Shown: positions 35,324 through 47,034 of the stretch, piece after piece | Position numbering within the stretch: position 1 is the stretch's first letter | Layout of the letters: each line of letters starts with the position of its first letter | Assembly: GCA_003313425.1 (NCBI GenBank) | Contig: NHZP01000054.1 | Location: 248,001 to 312,000 of the forward strand | Length of the DNA: 64,000 nt | Reading direction: 5' to 3' | DNA from: Pseudopyrenochaeta lycopersici | Taxonomy: Eukaryota; Ascomycota; Dothideomycetes; Pleosporales; Pseudopyrenochaetaceae | Notes under the pieces: generated by a model | Databases searched by the model: none | The model's input: only the letters and a program-made list of their open reading frames with translations | Told to the model about the DNA's origin: nothing | Made by a program: the position numbers and the translations under genes

Positions 35324-36091
35324 TTACATAGGGGTTTGTTTTTGTCTCCCGCCCTTTTCCCGCTTCCTGGCCTTTTGCCCTCGTGATTGCGCCTTCTTCT
35401 TGCATAGTAATCGTGGCAGAGAAGAGGGAATGGTCCCGTATGGGGAGGACTCAAGGTCTGGCCCGTGCTGGCTTCTCATCTCTCCCAATTTGCGCTCGGC
35501 AGCACTGATGCGGTTGGCTGCCTCCACCAGTTCGCTTGGATGGCTCTTCACCATTTCTGCCCTCTCTTGCTTGAGCTGTTTGACTCTTGCGTCTTGCTCT
35601 ACATATCGCGCGCTGGATGCTGAATGCTTCTCGCACTGGCAGCTGGGGCTCTCCTGCAGGTAGTCCTTCACCATTGTCTCGTACTCCTGAAGGAACCCAC
35701 AGCTTTGCTTCCAGTTCCGGAAAAGGCTACAGTAGCTGTTTCTTAGCTGATCAAACCTCTCAGCAGTTTCATGGTGGGCCTGTTGAAGCTCTGTGTAGGA
35801 ATTCATCAGTTTGGAATGAACCTCTTGCGTGCTCTTCAGAGTGGTATTGAGCTGGGCGGGGGAGTCCCAGCTAAAGTAGAGCATTTGACGACATAGCTCG
35901 GTGGTGCTCGACGCTTCGTCGAGCTTTGCAATGGTGGCAGAAAATTCATCGTCTGTTGGGCAAGCTGGTTGATGGGGGCTGACATCAGAAGTATGCTCCT
36001 GATTGGCTTGAATTAGTTTTGAACGCAACAATAGCGTCATACATACTGGTAGCTGCGACACCGAGTTGTCTATCTCTATTCTGGAGGCCAT
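35324..36091 (-). CDS. Two-exon coiled-coil protein (239 aa)
   Basis: Exons 36091-36047 and 35998-35324 flank a 48-nt intron (GTATGT donor, CCAATCAG acceptor). The intron is a multiple of three and open, so retention would add 16 residues. Starts MASRIEIDNSVSQLP; long helices around TELQQAHHETAERFDQLRNS and RVKQLKQERAEMVKS; a basic C-terminus KKKAQSRGQKARKREKGGRQ suggests nucleic-acid or nuclear association. Family not recognised. Confidence 0.5.
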   Translation of the reverse strand: MASRIEIDNSVSQLPVCMTLLLRSKLIQANQEHTSDVSPHQPACPTDDEFSATIAKLDEASSTTELCRQMLYFSWDSPAQLNTTLKSTQEVHSKLMNSYTELQQAHHETAERFDQLRNSYCSLFRNWKQSCGFLQEYETMVKDYLQESPSCQCEKHSASSARYVEQDARVKQLKQERAEMVKSHPSELVEAANRISAAERKLGEMRSQHGPDLESSPYGTIPSSLPRLLCKKKAQSRGQKARKREKGGRQKQTPM

Positions 36092-36599
36092 GCTCGAGTT
36101 AGTTGTGGACGGCTTCTGTGGTTCGACGAAGAAATCGAAAATACGGCGTGGCTTGCATTCTCCAGCGCAAATTGATCTCATTTTGAGCTTATCACCGAGG
36201 ATCACTCCGCTGCTGCACCATAGCAAATAGCACAGCCGCAGATACAAAGATGGATTGTTAAAATTAGACTAGTATAGGCGTCAGCGCAGCATTCGCGGCT
36301 GCGATTAGCTTCTGGTTTCAGATTCAGGCGGTTTCTAATTATGTAGCTTTAGGGTCCAATTGCAGTCATCCGCCAGCGCTTCGATCCAACTGCTCTTGCT
36401 GTGTCAAGTCGCCCAGTATCAGCCGTTCAATCACCGCGTCGAGTGCAATCTCTTCCTCAGAACATGTGCGCCGGTGCTGTAGCTCATCAGCGCTACCATT
36501 TGATTCTTCTGCCTCGGCCATGCGGGGAGGTTGCCGAAGTTGCTCGAGCAGCACTTTGTGGGCGAGCAGCCTTCGAAGACACTCTCTGTCGCGGAAGTC

Positions 36600-38081
36600 G
36601 CTTCTCTTCTTAGTTAGGAAGACCCATGATTTTCGGGTTGCCTGGTCTGTCAGGGTCCATACATATCGTTCTCCAAATAGAGTAGGTATGCTATACGGCC
36701 CCCAGAAGTCTGAGAATACTCGGCCTAACGGTTCGTCCGATTTTTCAGGTTTCTGGCGATTGACTACTCGTAACTGCTTCGCCATAATACATGGCTCGCA
36801 CTGGTCCGAGTTATGGCCGCGCGGGACCGAAATAGGTACATCAAGATCAGAGACTACACGGTGTAGCCCCCTAAGCCCTTGTACCCCTATATGGCCAAAC
36901 CTCTTGTGCCACAAGTCAATATCAGGGTCTCCTTCAGCTGCGGCTAATGTCGCTTCAGTAGCAACTGAGTCTAGGATGTACTGTGAGCCGATACGGGCAG
37001 CATGGGCTATAGTAGAGCCGTCTCGGGTCAGGACCATCGGATGCTTCTGTCCAGCTGTCGTCTGAACTGAGGTTCCCTCATCTTGCAACTGTGAAACCGA
37101 AATCAGGTTCCCAGCCAGGTCTGGAACATAGAGAACATCCGTAAGAACTAGCGTTTTCACCTGTAGGTCATCTGTAAACACTAGCACCCGTACATTGCCA
37201 ATCCCGAATCCGTAAACAAGACTGCTATTAGCCGTTTTAACTATTTTAGGCGTCTTCAGTTGAACGTATTCAGAGAAGACATCCCTAGAATAGGCCATGT
37301 GGCGTGTCGCTCCAGAATCAATCATCCAGACTGTCTGCTTGCTACTGTACTTTCCGGTTAAAGCACCCCAGCATATATCAGCTGGGACCTCTTCAGCCAG
37401 ATTTGTGGCCAAGTTCGCTTCTTCATCGTACTCTAGTTCGTATGAAGCTAGCTTTGGCTCTGACTTTGATTGCTAGCTAGTTCCTGGCGTAGGCAACCGG
37501 CCGGTAGAGGAGGTCTTCTGGCGCTTAGCATGTTCCTTTCCGTCGATAGTCTGAAGCCAGACAGAGCAGTCGAATTTTATATGTCCTTCGTCTCCACAGC
37601 ACCAGCAGGCCGGTTTTCGTTTCTGGCCAGTCTGTCCCCCTTGGTACTGACTATTTTGGTTCCGGCCAGCGCCTTTTCCGGACCGTTTTGGGCGCTTGTT
37701 TGGGCGATCGTTAGCTGCAAGAGCTTGCTCATCTGTAGCGTTCGTAGCATCCTTCATAGCACTCAACTTCAAGCGTTGCTCAGTTTCCTTTAGACTTATA
37801 ACTACTGGTTCGTAGTCTAGCGCTGATATCTTGTCTTCAAGGATCTCAATCCTAGTTGAGTACTCGGTTCCTAGCTTCCGGACGGCACGTAAGAGCGCAC
37901 TGATCTTCGATTTTTCAGTTGGAGTTTCATCAGGGTCTGTAGCGAAGATATAGGCCTGTAGGTCGCGCAGGTCATTTGTTATTGAATCAACTGTAGCACC
38001 CTGTTTCGGCTCGTAGCTGTAGAACTGACTTGTATACGTGGCTAATGAGATGTCATTTGACGGCCGGCAGTCCTGCAGAAC
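36600..38081 (-). pseudogene. Ty1/Copia gag-pol, truncated at both ends
   Basis: Minus strand: gag middle (SLATYTSQFYSYEPKQG), zinc knuckle CWCCGDEGHIKFDC (CX2CX4HX4C), a single in-frame TAG at 37473-37475, then the protease motif WMIDSGATRHM, the GAG-pre-integrase motif LWHKRFGHIGVQGL and the integrase start VFSDFWGPY. Homology ends after TKKRSDF near 36600; reverse transcriptase, RNase H and LTRs are absent. The gag N-terminus is replaced at 38081 by a repeat also present at 16.0 kb. Frames before and after the TAG are the same, so only the stop separates them. Sequence 36366-36600 continues the frame with unrelated protein. Confidence 0.88.
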
Positions 38082-38222
38082 TTGCGATTTGCCGCTCTCT
38101 AGTACAGTATCAGCCAACCCGCTACTGAGCGCGAGGCAGATGTTCCCGACATGTGCACGTAAGTTCTAATGCTACCATCACCTAGAATCGCTGCCAGCGT
38201 GAGTTTTAGCGTGCTCACTAGC
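38081..38222 (-). repeat. Dispersed repeat fused to the Copia remnant
   Basis: Nearly identical to 16008-16140. It supplies the apparent ATG (MADTVLESGKSQV) of the gag frame, which is therefore not the native gag start. Confidence 0.75.
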
Positions 38223-38607
38223 ACAACCCTTCCCTTGCCGGCGTGATGACCAGCATCAAGGCTCCCTAAGGTCGAAACCTTGCCCTCAAATATAAACAGG
38301 CAGGAGTTCAAAAATAGACCCATTTACAACCCTGTGTCCAGTAGTGGTCTTCTATGAAGATTCTTGTAACACGTGGGTTAATTAGTGAGCAGTCTCTTTC
38401 TCAAAACCTCTTCTGGCCCCCCTTCTCAACCACTTGAGTCTCTCTCAAATTAGATTCAGCGCGAGCGTTACTGGTTCTACGGAGTGTGTCAGGCGCATCC
38501 AGAAATAGTATGTGATTATTTACGAAACGTTGCTTCAGTAATAAAGGCATAATAGGGGTGGCGAGCCACGTAACGAGGTAAGCATACAATTCAACTTGAG
38601 TGTCAAA

Positions 38608-39180
38608 ATGACGGAGAAGACTTCCGACGAGTACGCTGCTCATCGAGAGCGAAAGTTTCGTGGGAAAGGGGATTGGGCCCGTCAGCCTCCTTCAGATAAG
38701 CATTTTTTTGAATTGGCCAAATCCCATCTCAAGACTATCATGAGCGATGCCGCTGACCTGTCTTTGTTACTGGAGCATAAGGTATAGTACATTAAATCGA
38801 GTGCTACATTTCAATTCCACTGATATTAGAAGTTTAACGACGTATCGGCCGCAGAGGAAGAGAGGATCCCACGAGCAAGTAAGAAAAGATCAGCTTCTAG
38901 GCATGAAGATCGGGATGCGGTGAAGCGTCAACGCTACGAGTTTGAGCTTGAATCATCATCAGAGGAAGAGAGGTTCCCACGAGCGAGTAGGAAAAGACCA
39001 GCTTCTGAGCATGAAGACCGGGATATGGTGAAGCGCCCACATCAAAGCATGTTACCGGAAATTCCCACAGAGTTTGAAGGACAGAATTTGAAGCGTAAAC
39101 GTGCCGAAATTGACGTCGAATCTCTGGGTCATGCAATGAAAAAATTAAGGAGCTATATTGAGAAAGGCTCTTCTAGCTAA
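38608..39180 (+). CDS. Two-exon charged protein with internal repeat
   Basis: Exons 38608-38781 and 38833-39180 (alternative acceptor three bases earlier), 173 residues. N-terminus MTEKTSDEYAAHRERKFRGK; the second exon holds two tandem copies of a motif EEER(I/F)PRAS(K/R)KR-ASxHEDRD followed by VKR, then QNLKRKRAEIDVESLGHAMK. The basic patches suggest a nuclear protein. Family unknown. Confidence 0.55.
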
Positions 39181-39189
39181 GCTCTCGTA

Positions 39190-39704
39190 CATCTGGTAAG
39201 TAACTTTTCCACAGTGTACAAATGTGTTAGCAACTATTTCATACCTTAAACGCTACAGCGGCAGAAGGCTGGTCTTTTTATTCGCATACAATATTGGTTC
39301 TCCACCCATAATAATAAGAATCAAGTCAGCCCAAAGATTATTGCCTGCGCCTCACATTATTGCAAGGACGCTGAACCACTGCCGGAGTCTAGAACATGGT
39401 AACGGTAGCTTGCTTAAGCTAGTGTAGTTATATATCCAGATAGGACATCCTTAAAGCTAGTCAGCCACAGCACATTATATAAGACACTTAAAAGCTAAGG
39501 TCTCACTAAACATTGCTGTAAAAAGCGCCCTCGGCTGTCTAAACGTTATGCTCAGCAGCGTTGTGCGTTCTGGACCTATTTAAACTTTCAGTAGCATCGC
39601 CGCACTCTTAAGTTCTTAGACGAGTGCTCTGTTTAGAAGGGTTCAGGCCACAACTAAGAGTGGTGCTTTCGATTTCTATGGGAGAAATGGAAAAAAGATA
39701 TGAT
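39190..39704. other. No gene seen
   Basis: Short A/T-rich intergenic stretch with CTAG/TATA-rich words, leading up to the inverted repeat that begins at 39705. Confidence 0.4.
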
Positions 39705-40389
39705 TAACATCCCCCACTACGTAGCGAGAACCACACCGTAGCGAGAAAACCAACAGGTACTTAGACTTCAACACATCAGAAACTCTTCCTATGTCTAGCT
39801 ATCTATATTTTACTAATCAGATAGTATAACTTAGCTATTCCTAGACATCTAGAACCCCTTTAATCTAAAAATTACGTTACGCATCGTCGCCTTCGCGCCT
39901 GATTCGTAGAGAGCCTTATTCTTCAGCGAAACAGCGTTCCTTCCCTATAGCACCACCATTAAGCTCTTGCTACTCTATAATACTTATAATAGTGCTATCT
40001 AAGCCTTAGAACCTTACTATAATGCTTAGGAGTTATTACTAGCCTTATGTCTGCTGTCGCACGCAAATTTATGTAGGGTCGCTACTCCAATTGGTACCGC
40101 TCCGGAACGATTACCAGTTCTGGCTAGTGCAAAACAGCCACATAATTATCACAGGTACTCCATAATTAAGTGGCTGCCAGGCCTGTGGCGGTGTGAAGTC
40201 TTGGCAAGCGGGCCGACTTTAGCCCCGCAGCCTTGCGATCCAACTCAACCTTGGCCATGCCTCCAGTCAACCAACTCACCTCTTACAGAATTCGCCACCT
40301 CACAAGGGTGTGGCCAGAGCGGTTCCGCCGTCCTCCCTGCTAGCGTGATCGAGGCGTTCGTCTGCTTCCGGCGAGGCTTAAGTGGCGAA
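39705..40389 (+). repeat. Inverted repeat flanking HET gene 1, left copy
   Basis: Outer end TAACATCCCCCACTACGTAG, inner end CTTAAGTGGCGAA. The reverse complement stands at 43175-43860. It holds no domain; the open frame near 40201 is a by-product found in each copy. It ends only 29 bases before the HET start codon, so it must contain the gene's promoter. Confidence 0.88.
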
Positions 40390-40418
40390 TCCGACGTGGT
40401 TCCGCGGCCCCGTCAGAC

Positions 40419-41699
40419 ATGAACCTCGCAGTTAACGACGCAATCCCATCGACACAGCGCTCAAAGCTCACCACCGCTCTAAGCGTTCCACCCGCTACTT
40501 TCGAATACGAACCGCTCAATCATGAAAAGGCCTCTATTCGGCTCATTCATGTCCTCCGAGATCTGTCTCTATCCGGTCATATCCAATGCACAATGAGGCA
40601 CACCGACGTTAATGACAAATATACTTGCCTTTCCTACGTATGGGGCCGCGACAGCGACAATGAGTTGATCGCGGTCGAAGGAAAGCTCTTTGAAATACGT
40701 CGGAACCTCTGGGACTTCTTAGATCAGGCCAGGATAAAATACCATTCCAGACCGCTTTGGATCGATGCTCTTTGTATCAATCAAGAAGACTTCGAAGAGC
40801 GTCATGTGCAAGTGAGCATAATGCGTCAAGTATATTCCAAAGCTGAAAATGTATTCGTTTGGCTCGGAACCTCAACGCCAGGAAGCGATTTAGCGATGGA
40901 CTACATTACCCAGCAAGCCTCCGCATTCGGGGTGTCGAAATTGTCATATGGGATACCCAGCTATTTTCAAATATGGAAGGATGACGAAGGAAAAGCTATT
41001 CTGGATATGTGCCGAAGCAGATATTGGACACGAGTCTGGATTGTCCAAGAGATCATCTACGCAAAACACATACTCGTCTTCTGCGGCTCGAAGAGCGTAT
41101 CTTGGGAAAGCTTCGGCCACGTATTAGAGAATCTGCAGTCCATCCGATTCTTAGGTTGGTTTCGACGCCATAGCTATGGAGCTGAAGTGCTCGCAAGTCC
41201 GGCGGCTGTCATCCTCCGGGAGAAAAATGAATGGGACAGGGATACAATACTCAAAAAGAGAGGCCATCCATTGGCTACTCTACTGGAATTATTTAACAGT
41301 TTGGAAAGTACCAGGCCTGTTGATAAAGTGTACGGTCTTCTAGGATTATCATCAGACAGACTCCCGATCGACTACCGTAAGCCTATTAAAGAAGTCTATA
41401 ACGACGTGATGAGACTTTGTATACCTCAGTGTTCCTCAAGAGCGAAGGGCCGATTTGTCAATTTACTTTTACGGATATTAGGACTTCCAGAGGGCGACAG
41501 TGGGCTCCTTACTGTGGAAGATTTAACGCCCAAACCCACTGTGGCAGAGAATGAACGCGTTTTGCTCGACATGATACCGTACCGTGCAGCACAACCGACC
41601 ATTGGAGAGGCCGAGGTGGAATGCACGATGGGCTGGCCCCAGCCCTGGTATTTCATCTTGAGGAACGACTATGGCGAGCACTCCCTTTGTTGTAACTAA
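40419..41699 (+). CDS. HET-domain protein (heterokaryon incompatibility), gene 1
   Basis: ATG at 40419, open for 426 residues. HET-domain blocks are clear: YTCLSYVWG (about residue 70), RPLWIDALCINQEDFEER (about 108), QVSIMRQVYSKAENVFVWLG (about 131), SRYWTRVWIVQEIIYA (about 205), then TRPVDKVYGLLGLSSDRLPI (about 304). HET proteins trigger cell death on fusion of genetically different hyphae. The C-terminus is uncertain: the stop follows a possible GTAACT donor, but no tested acceptor keeps the frame, so the protein may be longer or truncated. The gene lies between 686-bp inverted repeats. Confidence 0.9.
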   Translation: MNLAVNDAIPSTQRSKLTTALSVPPATFEYEPLNHEKASIRLIHVLRDLSLSGHIQCTMRHTDVNDKYTCLSYVWGRDSDNELIAVEGKLFEIRRNLWDFLDQARIKYHSRPLWIDALCINQEDFEERHVQVSIMRQVYSKAENVFVWLGTSTPGSDLAMDYITQQASAFGVSKLSYGIPSYFQIWKDDEGKAILDMCRSRYWTRVWIVQEIIYAKHILVFCGSKSVSWESFGHVLENLQSIRFLGWFRRHSYGAEVLASPAAVILREKNEWDRDTILKKRGHPLATLLELFNSLESTRPVDKVYGLLGLSSDRLPIDYRKPIKEVYNDVMRLCIPQCSSRAKGRFVNLLLRILGLPEGDSGLLTVEDLTPKPTVAENERVLLDMIPYRAAQPTIGEAEVECTMGWPQPWYFILRNDYGEHSLCCN

Positions 41700-43174
41700 C
41701 GCTGAAATTAGTACTCACCTCATACAGGACAATACGAATGCCATTGGGACAATCAATCACCCACAGATCCGACACTGTAAGCGCACTGACTGCCGTAGCA
41801 CGAAATGGTGCCTAATATCATTGTAGTCAGCCTCGGGGTGACTCCACGTCCTTTCAGACTCATGATACTCATGCGCTATGGAGGACCGTACGCAGTGCGC
41901 CCTCTCAGCCTCCTGATACTAATGAGCCATGGATGCCCGAACCTAGTGCGTCGATTGCACGCTCCTGATGCTGGGGCCGACATCACTAACTGACACCTGT
42001 ATAGCTGCCGAGAACGTCCATGATCTCATCCGAGGAACACCGGAAGGGTGGTACGAACCGCTGGACAGCAGTGAGTATAACCCGGCAGAACATCCTGCGA
42101 GTTGTTAACAGAAGTAGGTTACAGGATGAGAAGAGGTGCCGAGAAGTATAATTTCTTCCAAGTCGGGAAGGTATGGCGTAATGACCGCTGTCTGCTGTTA
42201 TTTTTCTTAGTCTGATTGACCGCGACGTGTAGGTTTTCGCGATGCCACACATCCAAGCTGCAAGTGAACAAATGGCAAGAAATAGCCAGGATAACATCAC
42301 AATCGTTCAGCATGGACAAACAGCATTCTCCCAGATTCGCAGCTTCATAGTTGTCAGAGTTCGGCGTACGTTTGTCCACGCCTGGTACGCTCTTCCTACT
42401 TCTTACGAGCATCAATACGCTAATTAGTGGCTAATAGTCCGATCTCGACATATTCTGGAAGGGCTACATTGGAGCCAGGCTGTATACCCATCGCTATCCA
42501 GCCAGCCGATTCCAGCATTACGATGAGTATCGCTTCGCACGTTCAATTTGGGAAGGCTTATCTAATTGAGATGAATGTCAAGGTCAAGGACATCGGCAAC
42601 GTCACTCCAGAGGACCTTGGCAAACTGACGGCTTATTCCGCTGCAGAGACCGATCGACGTTCGTGGGGGTCGTGGTAGAGCAGTTTTTCTGATAGATTGG
42701 GCTAGTTACGTGGGTATATGGTATTATGAATCAATGTATTCCCTGTTATCCATCAAATACTCCTCAATATCCCGATTAAATCCAGTCGCAACTGCGGCAT
42801 CTGTTTTGCGATCAAACAGAGTTTAACGTGGTTCACCATCTAGCGGGCCACCTCCCCACCAAAACTACACTTTCATATCAAATTACTCAATACAACGCAA
42901 AGACACTGGACTCTGTCCTGACTTCTCAACGGTGTTAGGGAATACGATCGGCATTTGGGTCGGAAATAGAAGGGTATGGATATGCAAAGTTACGCCTGAC
43001 GCATCCTAAAGCCTTGGAGATTTATTGTGATAACTTACTATCCTATTATCTCTACTCCATAGTGGGGGCTGGGGATCAGCGTATATATATAGGTTAGTTA
43101 TTTGCCACAGCGAAGCTTCGAGCATCCTCTAGATCAGGTGACAAGACGGCCACTCATAGAACTATGTTTGAAGG
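41700..43174. other. Downstream part of the HET 1 unit, no clear gene
   Basis: Contains short protein-like plus-strand pieces (AAENVHDLIRGTPEGWYEPL near 42000; MSIASHVQFGKAYLIEMNVK near 42520) that may be remnants of the HET C-terminal region. No consistent exon chain was found. Confidence 0.35.
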
Positions 43175-43860
43175 TTCGCCACTTAAGCCTCGCCGGAAGC
43201 AGACGAACGCCTCGATCACGCTAGCAGGGAGGACGGCGGAACCGCTCTGGCCACACCTTTGTGAGGTGGCGAATTCTGTAAGAGGTGAGTTGGTTGACTG
43301 GAGGCATGGCCAAGGTTGAGTTGGATCGCAAGGCTGCGGGGCTAAAGTCGGCCCGCTTACCAAGACTTCACACCGCCACAGGCCTGGCAGCCACTAAATT
43401 ACGGAGTACACTGTGATGATTATGTGGCTGTTTTGCACTAGCCAGGACTGGCAATCGTTCCGGTTAGAGGTACCAATTGGGGTGGCGACCCTGCATGAAT
43501 TTGCGTGCGACAGCAGACATAAGGCTAGTGAATACTCCTAAGCATCATAGTAAGGTTCTAAGACTTAGATAACACTATTATAAGCATTATAGAGTAGTAA
43601 GAGCTTAATGGTGGTGCTATAGGGAAGGAACGCTGTTTCGCTAAAGAATAAGGCTCTACGAATCAGACGCAAAGGCGACGATGCGTAACGTAATTTTTAG
43701 ATCAAAGGGGTTCTAGATGTCTAGGAATAGCTAAGTTATACTATCTGACTGGTAAAATATAGATAACTAGACATAGGAAGAGTTTCTGATGTATTGAAGT
43801 CTAAGTACCTGTTGGTTTTCTCGCTACGGTGTGGTTCTCGCTACGTAGTGGGGGATGTTA
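43175..43860 (-). repeat. Inverted repeat flanking HET gene 1, right copy
   Basis: Reverse complement of 39705-40389 with scattered differences. Outer end GTAGTGGGGGATGTTA. The two copies delimit a 4156-bp unit. A related copy is at 51500-52133. Confidence 0.88.
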
Positions 43861-43936
43861 TTGCTTGGCAGTCTCTCGCGTGGAGAATTTAGCGGCATTT
43901 ACAGGTCGTGATTAAAGCGTAAAATACTTTAATTTC

Positions 43937-43990
43937 GCCACCGCTAGTAGGGAGGGTGGGCGACCCGCTCCGGCTCTAGGGTTGTGCGAG
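43937..43990 (-). repeat. Fragment of the same repeat family
   Basis: TTCGCCACCGCTAGTAGGGA with GGGCGACCCGCTCCGGC matches the inner end of the copy at 51500 (CGCCACCGCTAGCGGGGATG, GGCCGACCCGCACCGGC). Only about 55 bases are kept. Confidence 0.55.
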
Positions 43991-44842
43991 GGGCGTTGAG
44001 CACTTTGAAGAATGATAATGGAGCGTGCGTGTGCGTGTTTGCCACTGAGAGCCTCCAGCCGGTGTTGCGCGCAACCATGATTTTCGAAACCCGGCTTTGC
44101 TATGCCGTAATAGGCTACTAAGCTCTCGGCAGCGAGAGCGATCATGAGCGGACCCCACCACGAAACTAATTCGGACACCACTGCCAGTAGTGGCAACAAC
44201 AACCACCACAACCTCAGATACCATTTGCTTCAGAAAATGCCAACGCTTCTCGCATTGTGCCAGAGGCGATAAATTTTTCTAGGCTTTGCACTGATATGGG
44301 CAAGTGCTGTGGGCGCCAAGAGATCCCGAGCCCATCCTCCAGCCACCAGTTTAGATCTCGCATAGATCCAAAACCGGGGTACTTTGGGCCCACCGCGGGA
44401 TTCAGAATGGGAACTAAACTGGTACGAAATTGAGGGGTCTCGCAATGGACCCGCTCCAAGGGCCCGGTTCTGGACCCACGCGAGGCCCTAAACTGAATGG
44501 TGGCTGGAGGCTATGCCCGAATTCTCTCGGCACGTACCGCGCCCGTCATATCGTATGCTACTACGCACGCTGCAAAAATCATTCATCCACATAAAAAGTT
44601 CAATGCGTTCCTGACTTGCCGAAGTATACATATGCATAATACGAAATGTTCTGTAAAGCGGCTTGTGGCGAAAGAGGTGCAGCGGTTGCTAAAGACACGC
44701 GATGGCGGGGACTATGCCAGCTGTCGAAGGTTTAGCGCGATGTTGTTGCTGAGTCAACAAACGCATGGACACTCATTCTGAACCCCACATCACTCTCCAA
44801 ACAAACTGTGCAGTCTCAAGACGACCACCCACCAGCACCGTT

Positions 44843-46345
44843 ATGGACGAGATCCACGCCTGGGTGGACTGTGTATCGTCATATTCTGAGAACGTTAGGA
44901 TATCTGAATGCATATTCTCTCCTCAACCGCGCCTAAAACGAGCGCACTGCTCCCCAAATCCCGATCGACAAGTAGGCCCGAGGCTTGACCCATCAGCGCA
45001 ATCGTCTGCGCAAAACTCTTTCGAGATGGATTCGACTACCGATGCATCTTCTGTCACCTCGCTTGACTCAAGGAGGAAGCTAAAAGCGACGAGTCCGTTG
45101 ATGAAGCGCAAAGGCTCGCAAAGTCCCGAGCGAACCCAGCGGGTTTTGCTCGAGCAAGGGAAACCCCCAATTCGTATCCGACAACCAGATAGCACAAGTC
45201 GAATAGCATCGTCGGAAGAACTTCAAGGCATACTTTCCGCAGATTTCTCCGATAACTTCATCCCGGCATACTTCAAGGTGCGTTACTGTGCCTTTCATTT
45301 GCTTCAATGCGCTGAAGGCTAATCGGTGCCTCCTCTAGGATCGCCTCCGTCAAGCGGATCCCATAGTATTTAGGAATGATATCCGCTCTCATATGTTCGA
45401 CCGGTCAGACGAAACACAATTGGATCAGGCCGAAACGGAGAGGCTGGAGTCTCTGTGGGGTCGGGTGCAACGCATTCATACAAGGGCAAAACGATGCAAC
45501 GATAACAACAAAGACGAGAATGCTTGGGTGAGAGTCGTGTGGGAGGCTCTAGAGGCAGTGGTGGAGGATGATACCACATGCCTAGAAATTAACAGCGTGT
45601 AAGTGGCATCGCCGGGTTCGGGCATTGATACAGCATGGCTAACATCCAAGCTATCTAGTCAGTCACAGAATATCCATCCCGATTTCTTGTCTATAGGTAC
45701 TTCCGGACTGACCGTATCCAAAAAGGCGGACTTCGTGCTTGCATTTTGCGGAGACAACGACGACGACGTCCGCAGAATTTACGAGAATTTTAAGTCGGAT
45801 AACAAGGGTGTCGCGCTCAGTCCGATGGCAGATGCGTACACTTCTGGGCTTGCTCTCGCATGTGCTATAGAGCTAAAAGAAGCTGGGGGAAAGGCCACAG
45901 AGGCGGAGATGCAACTTGCGGTTTACCATGCAGCTATGCTTTGGAAAATGAGGGAGCTGATCAACATGGGACGGAAAATGCCAATGGACGAGGCGGCAGT
46001 CGAAAGGCTGGTACCGTCAGTGGTCGGGTGGACTGTTATTGGGCATAAGTGGTCGTTATACATTTCGAGTTTATTGCCTGACAACAGTATTGTGCGTCAT
46101 ACCCTCCTTTCGAAACCTCTTGATTTGGACTAACAGTTTGTCGCCAGATGTGCCATGGCCCTTTCGACGGACTACATGCTAGTACTTCCACTCGTCATGG
46201 TATACTTCTCCTACTCAGTTTGTTGAAGCGCGTAGTTGTCATGGCTTCTAATATGCTATGGCCCGCAATGCGAGAAATACTTGAAGGAAGTGAGGTCAGA
46301 GGTTGGAGACACCACTTTGGGGAGACAATGGCGAATGAAACGTAA
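44843..46345 (+). CDS. PD-(D/E)XK nuclease-like protein (fungal family)
   Basis: Four exons, 44843-45277, 45339-45598, 45659-46091 and 46148-46345, join in frame across introns of 61, 60 and 56 nt with GCTAAC and GACTAAC branch sites; 441 residues. N-terminus MDEIHAWVDCV, a Ser/Arg-rich linker, then SERLWGRVQRI-type helix and NAWVRVVWEALEAV, a KKADFVLAF strand, AIELKEAGG and EMQLAVYHAAMLWKMREL, ending TSTRHGILLLLSLLKRV. The D of KADF and the E-x-K of ELK fit the PD-(D/E)XK core (Pfam PDDEXK_12 type, from memory). Such genes are frequent in fungal accessory regions; activity is unproven. The ATG at 44765 would add 26 residues. Confidence 0.85.
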
Positions 46346-46704
46346 ATCAAAAGGCCCGATTGAGCTTGGACTATTGCAGTGGTCTTGAACCCCGTGTCTT
46401 CCAGAAGTACCCGGTTCCAGAATCCTGGTGTACTTCCTTGTCTCTTAGCCTGGTGGTAGACCCACTTCGTGGATGGATCCTTAAATAACCGCAGATCGAA
46501 CACTAGATCCCGCTGTAGGCCTTGACCTGCTAACCCGGTTCAGGGACCCCTAGAAACGCGATCTGTGCATGGCTAAAAGCCGAGGTGCATATCTTGGCCG
46601 AAAATTCTTGGCACAAGCTCATCATCTATACGTGCTCATGTAACGAAGACACATCAATTACAAATCTCGTCATGTACACTTGGGAAGACGTTAGCGACAA
46701 CCCT

Positions 46705-46789
46705 ATGGCCGGTGCGGGTCGGCCATCATCCCCGCTAGCGGTGGCGAGTTGATGTATCTTTCTGTGACATTTGTCTGCTTGTAAGTACC
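46705..46789 (+). repeat. Repeat fragment, inverted relative to 51457-51545
   Basis: TGGCCGGTGCGGGTCGGCCA through GTCTGCTTGTAAGTACC is the reverse complement of 51457-51545. It lies just 3' of HET gene 2, while its partner lies 5' of that gene. Confidence 0.85.
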
Positions 46790-47034
46790 ACTAATTATGT
46801 GGCCACTGGACCCGTTTCGTGCAAGGAGGATATGCGTTGATAAATTGTCTTCCTACAACCAAGCATATGGCAAAACTGGTCGATTTGTTTCATGCAGCAG
46901 TCTTGAACATGAGCTTTATCCACAGTCTGACGCTGTTCAGGTAGACGAAACGTATACGTAGACTATGCTGAGAAATCGACGTTGAGTCCACGTATTCATC
47001 GGTCGCCCCTCCAGATTGTCTGATGCACTGTCGT

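Noticed and set aside
38099..38323. Independent small gene on the minus strand
   Set aside because: It is read through a dispersed repeat also present at 16.0 kb and has no other support.
40201..40422. MASGPTLAPQPCDPTQPWPC-type protein, seen also near 43154 and 51463
   Set aside because: The same frame occurs in every copy of the inverted-repeat family and no homology or expression signal supports it; treated as chance.
41692..41727. 36-nt intron extending HET gene 1
   Set aside because: Joining at this acceptor creates an immediate TGA, and the intron would be unusually short.
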